A stretch of 64,000 nt of DNA. It comes from Neospora caninum Liverpool (taxonomy: Eukaryota > Apicomplexa > Conoidasida > Eucoccidiorida > Sarcocystidae). Of the stretch, positions 35,760 to 54,555 are shown piece by piece. The stretch is taken from NCBI RefSeq assembly GCF_000208865.1, contig NC_018398.1, positions 682,001-746,000 on the forward strand, in the 5' to 3' direction. The notes under the pieces are model-generated. The model made no database searches. It was not told where the DNA came from and saw only the letters and a program-made list of their open reading frames with translations. The translations under genes and the position numbers were made by a program. Every line of letters begins with the position of its first letter. Position 1 is the first letter of the stretch.

Positions 35760-37122
35760 TTTTTGCAGGTTGAGACGCGACTGGGTGTCTGCCGCCGACA
35801 GTAACCGCCAAAGTTGGCTCAAAGAGTTTGCCGTGGGTTTGCTTGCCCTTTCAAAGTCATTTCACTCGGTCAGTTCAAGGAATCGCGACTTCCTTGCGCA
35901 CAGCGCTCTCCAGTTTCCTACGCGTAGCATGGACGGCGTGTATCCGGTCCGGTGTACATACACCCGAAGCGCCTCGCCGACGGAGAAGGGAGATAGCCTT
36001 TGCATGATGTTTTTTCCCTTTTTGAGGGCAAACACCCCTGCACAAGAACTACAGACCTGCAACATTCATGCATTCCGGCGTGGCGTGTGTGCCGCAATAA
36101 AGCAGGAAGAGTTCACGGCGAGAAAGTAGAAATTGGCAGGCGCGTAGTGCCGTTTTGTGTAGTGGCGAGAGAGGCGCAGCGCGGGGCGGCACTGCACTCA
36201 CGGGTGCGCACAGCCTCACGCGAGAGTCGCATCCTTTCTCCGTTCCCTGCCTTTTCTCGAAGAATGAGTGAGAAAAACCGTGAATTTCTTCACTCATTCC
36301 GTCGTGAGTCGTGCGCGATTTTGTGTTCTCTTGCCTTCCGTTTTGCGTGTCCATCGGCTTCTGGTTCCTGCGCGGTCTCTGTCGAAGGTCGGATTTATTG
36401 CACCCCGCACATAGAGGTTGTCCGTCCTGGGGGGCGTATACGTGGACGACGTACGAGGTCCCGAAGAGACGAGATAAAAACGGAGGACAAGGAATAGCGT
36501 CCGCGCTGTCTTTCTTTATTTGAGAAGACTTCCTTTTTTCCCGTCACAGACTCACCCCCGCTTTCCTCCTCTCTTTCCTCTCTGCTCCGTGGGCCAAACC
36601 TATCCCGCCACTTCAACTTGCCCTACTCTATTTCCGCACACACGCGGCGGTCATCCGTCGCCGGAGAAACGGGAAAATCCGGTTTCTTCAGTTTCAGGTC
36701 TTTTCATTCGTACTTCTCCGTCGTCGCCCCTTCCATGGTCACTCCCCGACATCTTTCCTCTTTTTTCCTATCTCGCGTTTTCCTCTCTCCTCTTTTCCGA
36801 GCCATTTTTGCACAGACGCGTTGACTGCACTGCCTCGCATCGCGTCCTCGCCGTCTCTTGCGTCGGTGTATCTCCCGTCCTTTTCCGTTTTCTCCATCTT
36901 TTCTGGTGTGCGTCCAGCCGCGCCACTCACTCGCGTTCCTCTTCCTTCTCTGGAACCTTTCCTCCGCTCCTTTCTCTCCACTTTATCTCAGTATCGCTTC
37001 ATTCCGGCTTTGCCCTTCCGGTAACTGTCTCGTGCCTGCTCTCTTCCCCTTCCTCCAGCCCTCCGTGGTGTCCTTTTCTCCCTTCTTTCTTCCTCGTTGC
37101 CTCCTTCCCCGCTGCGTCCAAA
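35760..37122 (+). promoter_or_regulatory. Upstream region and pyrimidine-rich leader of the Hsp110 gene
   Basis: No gene is seen. From about 36.5 kb to the ATG at 37123 the plus strand is strongly pyrimidine-rich, as expected for a long 5' UTR. The ATG context is CAAAATGG. An inverted repeat (GAATGAGTGA at 36262-36271 against TCACTCATTC at 36290-36299, 18-base loop) lies about 0.8 kb upstream. I could not identify a canonical heat-shock element. Confidence 0.45.
36262..36299. repeat. 10-bp inverted repeat upstream of Hsp110
   Basis: Perfect 10-base arms GAATGAGTGA and TCACTCATTC are separated by 18 bases that include GAATTTCT. It could form a hairpin or bind a dimeric factor. It sits in the presumed promoter region of the chaperone gene. 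Confidence 0.7.
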
Positions 37123-43926
<6,804 letters not shown>

Positions 43927-46560
43927 AAGGGGCTCAGTTTGAGAACAACACAGTGGCACATAGGACAAGGAGAAATCAAGAAGACAGCTTACGGAGACAA
44001 AGCAAGAGCATAAGACCATGTGAGAAAGCGGGTGTCGGGTCTCTGCCGTTTTTGAGGCGTAGGCTCCGTGTGCGCGCGTAAAATCCGGAAGCGCCAAAAT
44101 CAATTCTTATTTCTCGTGCATATATTCTGACTCACAACGGCCAACATCTATTTTTTTACACGTCGATCTTTCTAACTGTAGACTGTGTATGGAAGACGAC
44201 GCATGCACATACGCTGCGTGTACAAATATATAAATATGTGCCGCAGAGTGATATGTGCATGCGTTCTGAGAAAAGCTCTATCTGGCAGCGCCGGGTGTAC
44301 GTCCACACCGGTCATTCGGGCGGCCGTCGTCTTTCTCGGTTGAGCACACACTGCCCGCGTGATCTGCACATCGAAAGGTGGACAGAGACGAAATCAGGGG
44401 TTTCTTTTGCAGCGTGTTCTGGGCACGCGCCGTTTCGTTTGCGGGGCAACGCGCTCCTCGTTCCGGTGGCAGCAAGAACAAAAGTTGATCACAAACAGGC
44501 ATCAGGAAGAAAGGCGAGAAGGAGGGGGGGGGGGTAGTCTGGAGTTGCCTTCTCGAGAAGGAACGTAGAAACTGGGCTTTTTTAGGACGCCCTCTTTTTG
44601 CCACGAAGAGAGCGTCTGCCAGGCGAAGAGGCGGAGACGTAACGCAGAGAAACGACTCAGAGAGACGGCGGGAGGTGCGGCTTCGTAGGGGAACCGAAGC
44701 GAAGCTGAGATGCGTAAGCATGCAGCCGCACAGAACCACAGCTCAGACAGGCAAGAGAAGAGACGGGGCATGCATCGAGCGCATCACAGAGTTGGGAAAG
44801 TGAAAATAGAAATAACCCCCAGTACAGAGAGACGAGGGGGGTGGCAGAGGAGGTATAAGTACGAGAATACACTCAGGGGAGCATTTGCTTTCCTGGAACC
44901 TTTTCGCGGCTTTTTTCAGTCGACCGGAGGAGAGACCCCTTTCATGGGGCGCGCTTTTCCGGTGTCTTCCCGGCAAGGACACAACGGATGGTTCTCGACC
45001 GTCCCGTTTCCGAGCATGAACTCGCGTATCTCAACAGAGGACTGTTCTGCATGCACTTTCTTCCCTGGGACACACACAAGCGCCTCCACACGTGGGAGCT
45101 CTCTTCTTTCTGCTTGCTGTGCTTGATCGAGAGTGCGCCTGTCTTCCCCCCTCTCGAAAGACTCCGAGAGGACGGGGCGGGGCTGTTCTTCCAGTTCTGC
45201 AGCCAAGGGAACAGAGCTTTTGGCCGACAAGCAAAACGGACTTTCTGTCGCCAGACATAGACCGTTACAGACCCGAAAGTCGATGCTTGTCGAGACAGAA
45301 CGACCACCAAGTCGGTAACAGACTCGTCTGCACGGAGGCTCCTACGGCGGAACCGAATGGAGCCAGGAGGTGCTGTATAATGTTTGTGTCTTCTCTGGCG
45401 AGGAAGGCGCGCTCTGACCCCTCAGCCTTCAAGAACGTGTATCTCCCGAGGCGTCGTCGGTTCCTGGGTTTCAGCGAAAACACAGTCTGTCTCGCTTCGC
45501 TGGTGTCAGCAGACCAGCTGGACTCTGCTGGCGGATAAAAAGGGACACACCGAAGCGAAAATCCCCTCCGCCCCTCTCGAGGATTCGCTAACGACGTCAG
45601 TTCGTGTGTCTCGATGTGTTGCCTCCCTGGAGTGGAAGTTTCCCAGCAATCTGGTTCAACAGACTGCCGTGGCACCGCGCGCGCGCTGCTGTGAGGCCAC
45701 GCAGCGAACACATGGCCGGGCGAAAGATCCGTCTTGTCGCGCTCGTTTTTTGGCTGGAGCGGAGGACCCATGAGCTTACAACTTGTGGTTTCGTGTCAGA
45801 GGCCTCTCGTTTTCCAGTTCGATGCGGACGAGACGGCTTATATTCGGCCGCTTCGAGGCAGCGCGAGAAAAGTGCCCTCGTGGTGCACAGCTGGCCGTTC
45901 AAGTTGTTGTTTGTGCTTTTGTGCCTCGTGAAAAGACGACCTGCAAAATACGTTTTGGGACATACGACTCGGACTGGCTTTCTAAACATTTGTGACGCCC
46001 ACCTCGGTTGTCCCGGCCCAGTCGCGTCCCGGTCCCACTTCAGTGTCGTTTCTGCTCCTTTTCAACTGCCGCCGCCCTCTGTGTGCCTCCGGCGCGGCTT
46101 GTTCCTCTCAAATCTCTTTCGCTGTCCAGGAACCGTGCCTCGCATTCTGGTCTTCCACGGTGTCTCTCCAGTAGGAAAACGCGCTGCGAGTTCGCAGCGG
46201 CTCCAACACCGTGACGACGCGCCTTGAATCCTTCCTGTGTGCCTTGGTCAACTTTGGGCGGGACTTTCCGAGCCGAGCCGCGGGGTGTCCTGGCGCCTCT
46301 CCGTCCTCATTGGACATTGAAACTCTCCCGTCCGCCGTCCTTTCTGTCCTCACAGTTCCCGTCCTTTCTGTCCTCAGAGTCGCCTTCCCTGCTCTCCTTG
46401 ACTCTTCTCCCTTGCCTCTTCTCTCCTCCTTCCTCGCTCCTCTTCCCCTCTTCTTTTCCCTGTCTTTTCCTTATCTTTTCCCTCTCTTCTTTCCCTCCAT
46501 TTCTTCTCGTTCCGTTTCGCGTTCGTCCGTCTCGGCTTCTCGCATCTCTCCGCTGTCTCG
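43927..46560. promoter_or_regulatory. Spacer and presumed promoter/leader of the zinc-finger gene
   Basis: No gene is seen. The left part is the Hsp110 3' UTR. From about 46.3 kb to the ATG at 46561 the plus strand is a pyrimidine tract, probably the 5' UTR of the zinc-finger gene. GCATGC hexamers occur near 44718, 44768 and 45050, matching a known Toxoplasma promoter motif, but they lie 1.5-1.8 kb from the next start codon. Open frames here carry no motifs. Confidence 0.4.
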
Positions 46561-47706
46561 ATGCATGGGCAACCCGGGGGCGGCGGGCCCCCTCCGCTCT
46601 CGAGCTGTCCCTCGGGGTCTCCGGAGTTCTTCGCGGGCATGTACGGCGCTGCGAACGGTGTCTCCGGAGACACGCAGGGCCCCGCGCTCCGCGGCGGGCC
46701 CCCGAGCCTGCGCGGTGGAGCCCGAGGCGGTCGCGCGCCGGGCCCCCCCGCGTACGGCGCGGGGCGAATTCGGAAGGAGGGAGACTGGGAGTGCGACGAT
46801 CCTGCGTGCCGCAACGTCAACTTCTCCAAGCGGACGCGGTGCAATCGCTGCGGCAAGAGCAGGTCCAAGACTGGCGGACCGCTGAAAGACGCTCCGCCCC
46901 TCGGCGGGCCCCCGGGCCTCTTCAAGCAAGGAGACTGGTCGTGTGCGCACTGCGGGAATGTGAATTGGGCGCGGCGAAACACCTGCAACATCTGCAACGC
47001 GGCGCGCCCTAGCAACCAAGACGAGCCCAGAATGGGCCGTGGCGGCGGTCACTTCGATCTCCAGGATCCGGCAGACCGAAATCGGCATGACTCCGACGAC
47101 GAAGACTTTGACGAGTTCGGGCGCAGAAAGCGGAAGCACGGGGCGCAGGCGCAGAGCGCGGGCTCGGCCGGCGCGGGCCTCGGGCCTGTCGCCCCCGCGG
47201 GCCTCTCGAGTGGCGCGCCCGAGGTCGCGCCGGCGGCCGCCGGGACCGGCGCGGAGACACTTGGAGCCCAACGGGCCGGTGGAGCCCTAGGCGCGGAGTG
47301 GTCGGGGTTCTACGCGGAGGCCTCGGAGACGGCGACGGAGGGCGGCGAAGCCCCCGCGGTGGCGGGCGTCACGGAGACAATGGAGACGGGGGGGATGGGC
47401 GGCACGAGAGGTTTTGGAAGTGGAAACGGAGACGGAGAAGGAGTGGGGGTGAAGCTGGTATTCCCGCCGGCTCCAAAGATTCGGCTCGTCTCGTCGTCTT
47501 CCTCGTCCTCAGAGAGCGAGTCGAGTCGGAGCCCAAGCCGATCGCGGCGCGGCCACAGAAGCCGCAGCCGCAGCGCAAGCAGCGGCCGGAGACGGCGGAG
47601 ACGAAGCAGCAGTCGCGAGAACCGAAGAAGTCGAAGAGACAGAGAGCGGCGGTCGCGGTCGCGGAGCTTGCGCGGCCACGGAGGCTCCAGTAGTTCGAGA
47701 AGGTGA
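46561..47706 (+). CDS. Two RanBP2-type zinc fingers plus RS tail (ZRANB2-like)
   Basis: Single exon, 381 residues. After a Gly/Pro-rich N-terminus come two RanBP2-type zinc fingers, about residues 74-101 (GDWECDDPACRNVN then CNRC) and 124-150 (GDWSCAHCGNVNWARRNTCN then IC). Both keep the Trp, the Asn and the four Cys; the first has four residues between its first Cys pair. An acidic patch (DSDDEDFDEFG) leads to a Gly/Ala-rich linker, and about 315-381 is a classic Arg/Ser domain. In the family, human ZRANB2 binds GGU-containing single-stranded RNA through these fingers and contacts spliceosomal proteins through the RS domain. A nuclear splicing-factor role is inferred. The stop codon lies in AAG|GTGATG, which resembles a splice donor, so a longer isoform is conceivable. 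The start is the first ATG after a long pyrimidine leader. Confidence 0.88.
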   Translation: MHGQPGGGGPPPLSSCPSGSPEFFAGMYGAANGVSGDTQGPALRGGPPSLRGGARGGRAPGPPAYGAGRIRKEGDWECDDPACRNVNFSKRTRCNRCGKSRSKTGGPLKDAPPLGGPPGLFKQGDWSCAHCGNVNWARRNTCNICNAARPSNQDEPRMGRGGGHFDLQDPADRNRHDSDDEDFDEFGRRKRKHGAQAQSAGSAGAGLGPVAPAGLSSGAPEVAPAAAGTGAETLGAQRAGGALGAEWSGFYAEASETATEGGEAPAVAGVTETMETGGMGGTRGFGSGNGDGEGVGVKLVFPPAPKIRLVSSSSSSSESESSRSPSRSRRGHRSRSRSASSGRRRRRRSSSRENRRSRRDRERRSRSRSLRGHGGSSSSRR

Positions 47707-48831
47707 TGCGTTACCGCGCGTTTGCTCCAGTGGCCTAAATGCGCACGACAGCCAAGCAGGTTGCAAGAAGAAAGACGAGAGCGGAGAGAGGGAGAGGAGT
47801 CGAGAGCGGGAGAGGAAGGCGGTTGCCCAGAGAAGAAGAGAGCTCGAATTCTGCCCTCGCGGGCCTGTGCGGGACTCCGAGAGAGGTTGCCATTCTCCGG
47901 GCGTGGCGGAAGTCTTTGGCAGCCGCAAAACAGAGAGGAAAGAGAGGGGAGATCCGAGTTTTCGGCGCCCCGTTCCTGCTTTCTTGCTGACGTTTTCTCG
48001 TTCGTCTCCTGGCGGTGTTCAGCGAGGAGCGCCAAGTGGCGTCAGCTCTGGCGTTGCGTCAACGCCTCCGTGCCGTGTGGCTTCTCTGAGGTGTATGTAT
48101 GCGGAATAGGTACAGCGTGGAGGGGTCCAGAAATCTTTTTTTTAACTCACAGACGCGACTTGTTTCTCGGTCTTGCGGATCTCGAATGTGAGACGTGTCT
48201 CTAGGTGCTTTCTTTCGACTTGCACTCACAACCCGACGTGTCTGTTCGTGGGAGAAGCGGTTTTTTCTCTCAAGATAAAGGGCGTAGCCTCAGTTCCTGA
48301 GCGCGCAGGCAGGAGGAAGTCGAGAAGGCGGGGAGGATCTCTGTCTCCAGAGAACGCATGCAAACGAAATTCTCCATCTGCCTCGCGCGTGCGATTCACG
48401 CGGCTCTAGAGTCGGCGGCTCGGGCGAGCACAAAGAGCGAGGCGAGGAGAGACGCAATTTCGCGCGGTGTGTGTCTCTGCTACGCAAAGGCCGTTCGCCA
48501 CAACAGAGTGACACACGAAAATACACCTTCTAGGAAAAAACAACACGCATGCATCTCTAAAACGCGCCTATCTACATGTTGCCGTGGCAGGCGCCTATCG
48601 CATGCTGTTCGCGAAGCGAACCTTGCCGACCAAAAGAGATCCTAGACCTTCTTGGTAGGACAGAGAAGACCTGTGACTCGGAGGAGCCTCGAACACTCCA
48701 GGGGGTTCGTGATGCATCAATCAACTCCTTTCACACAACCACAAATACCAAAAGAAATGCATATCTATCTATCTATACATTTGCATTAGGCACCTACCTG
48801 TTATCCCTTCCTATCGGTGTCTCCACTGTTC

Positions 48832-48836
<5 letters not shown>

Positions 48837-48865
<29 letters not shown>
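48837..48865. repeat. TA microsatellite (about 14 units)
   Basis: Uninterrupted TA alternation readable directly in the spacer. Confidence 0.95.
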
Positions 48866-48868
<3 letters not shown>

Positions 48869-49768
48869 TATGTCTTCCCCCGGTTTGAGAGAATGGACAA
48901 ACAAGAGTTTTTTGGCCTGCAGTCAAACTTGTGTGAGATGTCCGTGCGTAGCGACATGGTCCGTCTGCATGGCGTGCCGTTTGTCGCTAAAAGGTGGAAG
49001 CGAGAAAGGCGATTCTCTCAGATTTAGAGGGAACCTCAGTAGCCACCCTGGGTGGTCAAGTATAGGCCCAAGGCTACCTGGGAAGATGGGATCCGCGAGA
49101 AGAAGCAGGGGGAAAAAGCGAGACTGGAACGTCCGGAAAAAAGCGACCGTTCAGGCGCTGTCGAGAAAGGAAGAAACCTTTTTCAAAAGGGAAAGTTCTG
49201 TCTCCCACAAAATATATTGCGTCGTACAAGAGAACGCCGAGGTCCCCCGGCCAACATATAGATATATAGATATATATGCACTGAGACGTATAAGCAAGCA
49301 TATGAATTTACATTTGTATTTGTGTATGGATACTTCGGTAGATGTATATGTGCAAGCATATGCATATATATAAATACGTATACATGTTCGTTTCGAGCAC
49401 GAGAAGCCAACATTGCCGAAACGAATGGACTGAAGAGAGACAGCGTTTCGTGGAGTCACAGATGTGGGGAGAGATTCCACGCCGCAACAAAAAGACGCGC
49501 GTGGGCGGCGAGTCCAGGGGAAAACTACTGTCCTGCGGCAGTGTACTACACGTCCCTTCTTTCGAGTAGAGTTCCGTTTTCCTTCATGCACGGAGCGAAG
49601 GCGGCACAAGCAGCCTGGAAACCAGGAATTTCCAGAGACCGCCGCCGAGGGAAACCGGGAAACCCCTCAATCTCCGACTGAGGTAATCGACGGAAAGAAG
49701 AAAGCACAAGACAAATTAAAGAGGAGCAATCCCCATTTCCCATACCCACCCTACACGCTCTGCCCTCA

Positions 49769-49772
<4 letters not shown>

Positions 49773-49799
<27 letters not shown>
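49773..49799. repeat. TA microsatellite (about 13 units)
   Basis: TA run followed by ATACATGCATATACATACA-type repeats, in the same convergent spacer. Confidence 0.9.
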
Positions 49800-49801
<2 letters not shown>

Positions 49802-50227
49802 ATATACATGCATATACATACATATGTATATATATGTATATGTTTATATGTATGAATGTGTGCATTTCTGTGAATGTTTGCGAGGAGACAGCTTTATAAA
49901 AATGAAAGCATTTCCGTATGTTTAGACGCGGCTTTGCCCCTGTTTTTCGAGACAGCAGTATCGCGCCCAGAAGAAGCGAGGCAAGGTACTGCGGAACAGG
50001 AAGGCAATCTCGCGAAGCAAACTGTCGGCTGACGCTGTGACCCGTGCCTTCCTCTCATCTCCCGTGCCGTCTCAATACACAGATCGGATTGTCATCTGCC
50101 ATGTGGTTCATGACTGGATGAGCGTTTTCGCCTAGTATTTGGATAGTTCCCGACTCTTGTATACGTCAATCGCCGTTCCTCCGCCGTGGGAGGTTTTCTC
50201 GCACACGACCGTTCTCGCTTCGAGTCT

Positions 50228-51013
50228 TCAACTTAGACTTCCCGACAGTAACGCCGTAAAGGCTCTGGAGCTGCGCGAACTTCGCCCACTGGGACTGACC
50301 GCGCGCGCGCGACTCGCTGGGGAGCTGGCCCCACGAGACAGCAAGCTGAGGGACGAATGCAACTCGCTGAAAACAGCCGCTCGTTCCGACTCCTGAAACA
50401 CACCAACGAGCGGAAGAGAGAGCGATAGAGAGGAAGCAAGAGAGGAAGACAGAGAGCGAGGAAGAGACAGAGAGGAAGACAGATAGGGAGAAAGAAGAGG
50501 CAAGATGCGCGCATAGTGTTTTTCGATAGCGCCTTTCGATCTGATGCTGCCTACAGGGAGAGCCGGTCTCGCTTCCGCTCAACCGTAAAATCTTCAATCT
50601 CCCTGACTGACTTGTGCATCTCGTTTCCCTTTTACGCTTGTCGTCCCTTTCCTCTCCGCGTTTTACCTTTGTGTTGCGCCCGGTTCGAATCATGCCTTCA
50701 AGGATCTTGAAACACGCACACAAAAGAACTCTGACACACACACATCCATATTTGTATGCATACCTACATATACATATAAGACCATATACATAAATATATA
50801 TGTATATATTAATGAAAAGATAGGTTGATGGGGGACAGCTTGGCGAAAACGTTGCCTTCAGTGTCCCGTCTGTCACGTTTCCCGTTACAATCCTGTCCCC
50901 GCAAATAGATACAAACAAATGCATGTTCACTATAGGGATATATATAAATATATACAGATTTATATATCCAAAAGTGTGTAAAATCAAGAAACATACGCAC
51001 ATGAATCCAGAAA

Positions 51014-51054
<41 letters not shown>

Positions 51055-51642
51055 TTTCATGGGGAATGCAGCTTGAGCAGGGAGACCCATGGGCGTCTTA
51101 CCGAGTGTGTTTTGGCGAAATAATTCCTTTCGATCGCCGTTCTCATGCTGTCTTCCATGGTCTCAATCATCGGGCCGATAACGCCGATGTGGGGCGGAGC
51201 GTCGGGGGATGTGCGAAGCTCCGCGACCTTTTGCGACTGTTCATTCTGCGCAACAGGGCGTGCGACAGAAAGGACGAGCTCAGATGCCTTTGAGAGGCGC
51301 GCGGTGCCGCATGAAACGCCAAGATTTCCGTTCCTGAGGGGCGTCCTTTGCAGCTTGTTCATTCCTCTCCCTCCTGTTTCTCTGTCCCCACTTTCTTTCT
51401 TACCGTTCGCGTAAGCATCGCGCCCGCGTAGAAATCGGCGTCGGCATCTTCCGGCGGCTCCACGTCCACGATGACGGTGGAAGTGAGACGATAATACACT
51501 GAAAAAACATTTTTTGTATGCATACTCATATGTAGAGAGATGCGTACTGAGATGAAGATGTATATACATGTACGTAATACATGTATGTTTGTGTGTATCC
51601 CTCTCTTTAAGGCAACGAACGAGTACACGTACAGTTTCATGC

Positions 51643-51681
<39 letters not shown>

Positions 51682-54555
51682 TATGCGGAAAAGTGGAAAA
51701 ACCATTGACGGTTTCGCGAAACGCTGCTAAACGAAATCCACTCCCAAACTGGTCCGTCGGTACAGGCATCCTGGATAGCTCTTGGCGAGTTCTGTGGGAT
51801 CTGCGCCTGGAGACCCCGCCCCTCCAACAGCATCGATCGTATCTCAAAACGACGTCGAGAGCCGTGACCACCCCCCCCCCCCCGCGAGAATCCTCGGCAC
51901 CCGCCGCAGCGAGAGGACAGGAGACCACGAATGTGAAGAGCGGAAGAAGAACAGAAAGGGTCGGGAAAAGAAAAGGCCACGAGTGTGGTCTCAAAAGACA
52001 AAACGAGAACGTTTACCATTGGTTGTCGACTGAGTTACTTCGACGACGTGAACCGATTCCCAGCATCCACGCGGGCCGTCCCCGCTGACGCCTCCATTCA
52101 GAGCTGCACAAAGGCCACCGCGCACAGCCGCAGAAATGACGCTTTTTGCATTTCTCTCTCGTCCATTTCTCGCCATGCTTGCCTCTCCATTCTCTTCTCT
52201 TCTCTCTATCGCCCTACGCACCTCTTTCTGGCTTTCTCTCGTGCTCTGTCTCTATCTCAAATGCGTATCTGCATGTCGAGACACGGGCATCCATCCGGGA
52301 GTGCGGCGACAGGCACACAAAGGCAAATGCGGAGTGCTACGGGGCGGGGCCTTGAACAGCTGAGCGAGGGAGACCGGGCGACGGCAGAAAAGAAAGGAGA
52401 AATCGGCAACCAGGTTTTTGTCTACAAAACAATAGAGAGTTCGGCGAAGCGGCGGTGCGTGAAGAGAACGCCACCGGAGAGGGTGAGGGAAAAACGCGCC
52501 GATCGAAAGAGGAAGAGAGGGCGAAAGGGTGCGTGGAGAGTGAGAAGATGCGGAGAGTCGGAAGATGTACCATGCCGAATGACGAAGGCGCCGGCAAACC
52601 CGTCCTCGCTGGGGAGAGACCACAGATACACGGACGAAACGCCGCCTTCGTAGTATCTGAGAATCGAGGGACAGGCAGAGGAGGGGAAACCCGAGAGTCT
52701 TCACGGGTCAAAAGAGCAGGGAAAAAGGGATAAGCAGAGAAAAGCACAAAAAGATGACAACACGGTAGCTCGCCGTGGTCCCGCTCTCGTTTTCGAGGTG
52801 CTATGGCGTGTCTTGCGCGTTTCCCGTTTTCAACGATGTCTCCTTCGGGGGGGGACTGCTGCCCGCGGCTTCTTCGCAGCTGCCTCCTCACGCGCGCATT
52901 CTCTCTGCAGATAGACTCACACGCGTCTGTAGGCGTCGAAGATTTGGTTGTAAGTCGTTTCCAGGTGCCGGAGGTTGTCAGCCCTGAGCGTGCAAGCGAG
53001 ACGAGACAGGTGGACACGGGAGATGCACACGAGAGGAAAAACTCGGGAAGAAAACCTGCGAGAAGGCAAAGACAGCGAGAGACTTACGGTTTCATCCGGC
53101 GCTGGGGAACCGAGCCCAGGGCGGAAGTTCCGGGATTTCCTTCGATGTACACGTTCGTCCACGGCGACCGAAACGCCGAGCCATGCTGGTTGTAGATGCA
53201 TGCGATGAAATATTTGCGTGCCTAGCGAGACGCACAAACGGGCCATTTTCTTCCAATCAACGCCTTTTTTACTCGTGCACTCACGGAAATACAAAGACAC
53301 ACAAATATATATATATATATATATATGGATGTTAGCGCATATGCCAAAGTACGTATATGCATGTATACGTGCATGTGAAGAGCTTCCTGGCATTTTCTGT
53401 GTGTCCCTACACACCTGATCGTAGACATACTTGGAGTGCGAGGTGAATATTTCTGTATGCTGCAATTTAAGTCATGGAGGGCGACCGCAAGCTTTACACA
53501 GATGGAGAGATCGATGGGAAAATAGGGTGCAGGTGGACATTCACTGCGAACGGAAGCTACTTGGAATCTTTCGACAGAGAGAAGACTTTCCAAAAAAACA
53601 TCCACACGCACACGCACACACACACAAGCGAAAGCGCATACGCCCACTGTCACATGCATCAACCCATATATATATATATATATATATATGCATGTATATG
53701 TTGAGAGTTGCACGTGCATGTGACCAGATGATGGCGGTGCGGGATGAGCGCGCGTGTGGGCGGGCGGAGAAGGAGACAGGGCGCCCACGCGAGCGTTGCA
53801 TGCGCGAAGGATGGTTTACGAAGGAATTCTCAGTGGATGGGTTTTCATCTGGGAACGCGAGAGAGAGGAGCGCGCACGTGGCGAGGGCTGTACCTCAGGG
53901 TCGAAGCAGAGACGGAGTTTGCGGTCGACGCGCGTGAGGAGCTCGACGCGCAAGTTGGGACACAGGTGTTCTGAGAGCCAGAAAGTCAGCACGCGAGAAG
54001 ATGACACCGGAGAGGCGAAGAACGCAGGAGGAAGAGCCGCCAGAGAGGAGACAGAAGCCGGTCGAGGCAGAGCGTCAACAGAGAGAGAGGAGAGGCAACG
54101 GGGGACGTTGAAGGAAATAACCGGGGCAAAAGAAACGGGATCACCGCTGCAGGGAGAGCTGAGAGAAAGCCTCTTCTTCCAAAGGTATTTCACGGAAAAC
54201 CTGAAAGGGTTTCAGTGACATTTAGCCGCGAATGTCCAATCGCCCAAGATCTATTTATCTACCGCAGGTTCAGTCCAACGTCCCGAGGATACTCCAGAGA
54301 CCACAGGGCTAGCCGAAAAAGAAGCGAGGGACACGGGAAGACAGAAAAGGATGAACAGAAGCGAGCAGTCAGTGGACACGCAAACGGATAAAGAGACGAG
54401 AGAAGATCTCGCTTTTCAGAGGGAGTCTTACGAATTCCCGCCACAGTCCGGTCGATGAGCTTCGGAGGCATGCGGCGCGTCAAGCTGACGGCAGCGATCC
54501 AGCTTCCCTCGAGGGGCGCAGACACCGACGAGGGGCTGCCGACTGTGCCGAACAT
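50228..54555 (-). CDS. CPB: F-actin capping protein beta subunit
   Basis: Ten exons: 54555-54432, 53970-53894, 53459-53415, 53221-53088, 52983-52921, 52656-52571, 52103-52017, 51498-51404, 51245-51102, 50392-50228. All phases agree, giving 339 residues (animal CapZ beta is about 275). Family blocks run in order: VSLTRRMPPKLIDRTVAGI, HLCPNLRVELLTRVDRKL, YFIACIYNQHGSAFRSPWTN, YYEGGVSSVYLW then DGFAGAFVIRH, RGCWESVHVVEV, YYRLTSTVIVDVE, PHIGVIGPMIETMEDSMRTA and NYFAKTH. The protein pairs with an alpha subunit to cap actin filament barbed ends; in apicomplexans this affects gliding motility. The C-terminal exon (about 54 residues, Ser/Arg-rich after VFSELHSSLSLL) replaces the usual amphipathic tentacle and is less conserved. 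The alpha subunit is not in this window. The gene is tandem with the actin-like gene upstream. Exons 3 and 5, at 45 and 63 bases, are unusually short. Confidence 0.9.
51017..51050. repeat. TA microsatellite in capping protein beta intron 9
   Basis: About 17 TA units, 50 bases below the donor of exon 9. Intron 7 holds a comparable run at 51646-51679, and introns 2 and 3 hold runs near 53669 and 53306. Confidence 0.92.
51646..51679. repeat. TA microsatellite in capping protein beta intron 7
   Basis: About 17 TA units within the intron between exons ending at 52017 and starting at 51498. A poly-C tract (about 11 C) follows near 51871. Confidence 0.92.

Larger units (their letters stand above)
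47707..50227. other. Convergent spacer with TA microsatellites, no gene seen
   Basis: This lies between the stops of the zinc-finger gene (+) and capping protein beta (-). TA runs occur at 48837-48865 and 49773-49799. The open frames around 48.6-49.9 kb are built largely on TATA-repeat translations (IYIYIY) and are not credible genes. Confidence 0.5.

Noticed and set aside
48576..49925. Open frames containing IYIYIYIY runs
   Set aside because: They are translations of TA microsatellites joined to chance open sequence, with no conserved segment.
50675..50695. GGTTCGAATC, resembling a tRNA T-loop
   Set aside because: No pairing T-stem, anticodon arm or acceptor stem can be drawn around it.
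54259..54431. Continuation of capping protein beta exon 1 frame (ending YPRDVGLNLR)
   Set aside because: Splicing at GTAAGA after 54432 joins in phase to the conserved exon at 53970; this stretch has no family similarity and is intronic.
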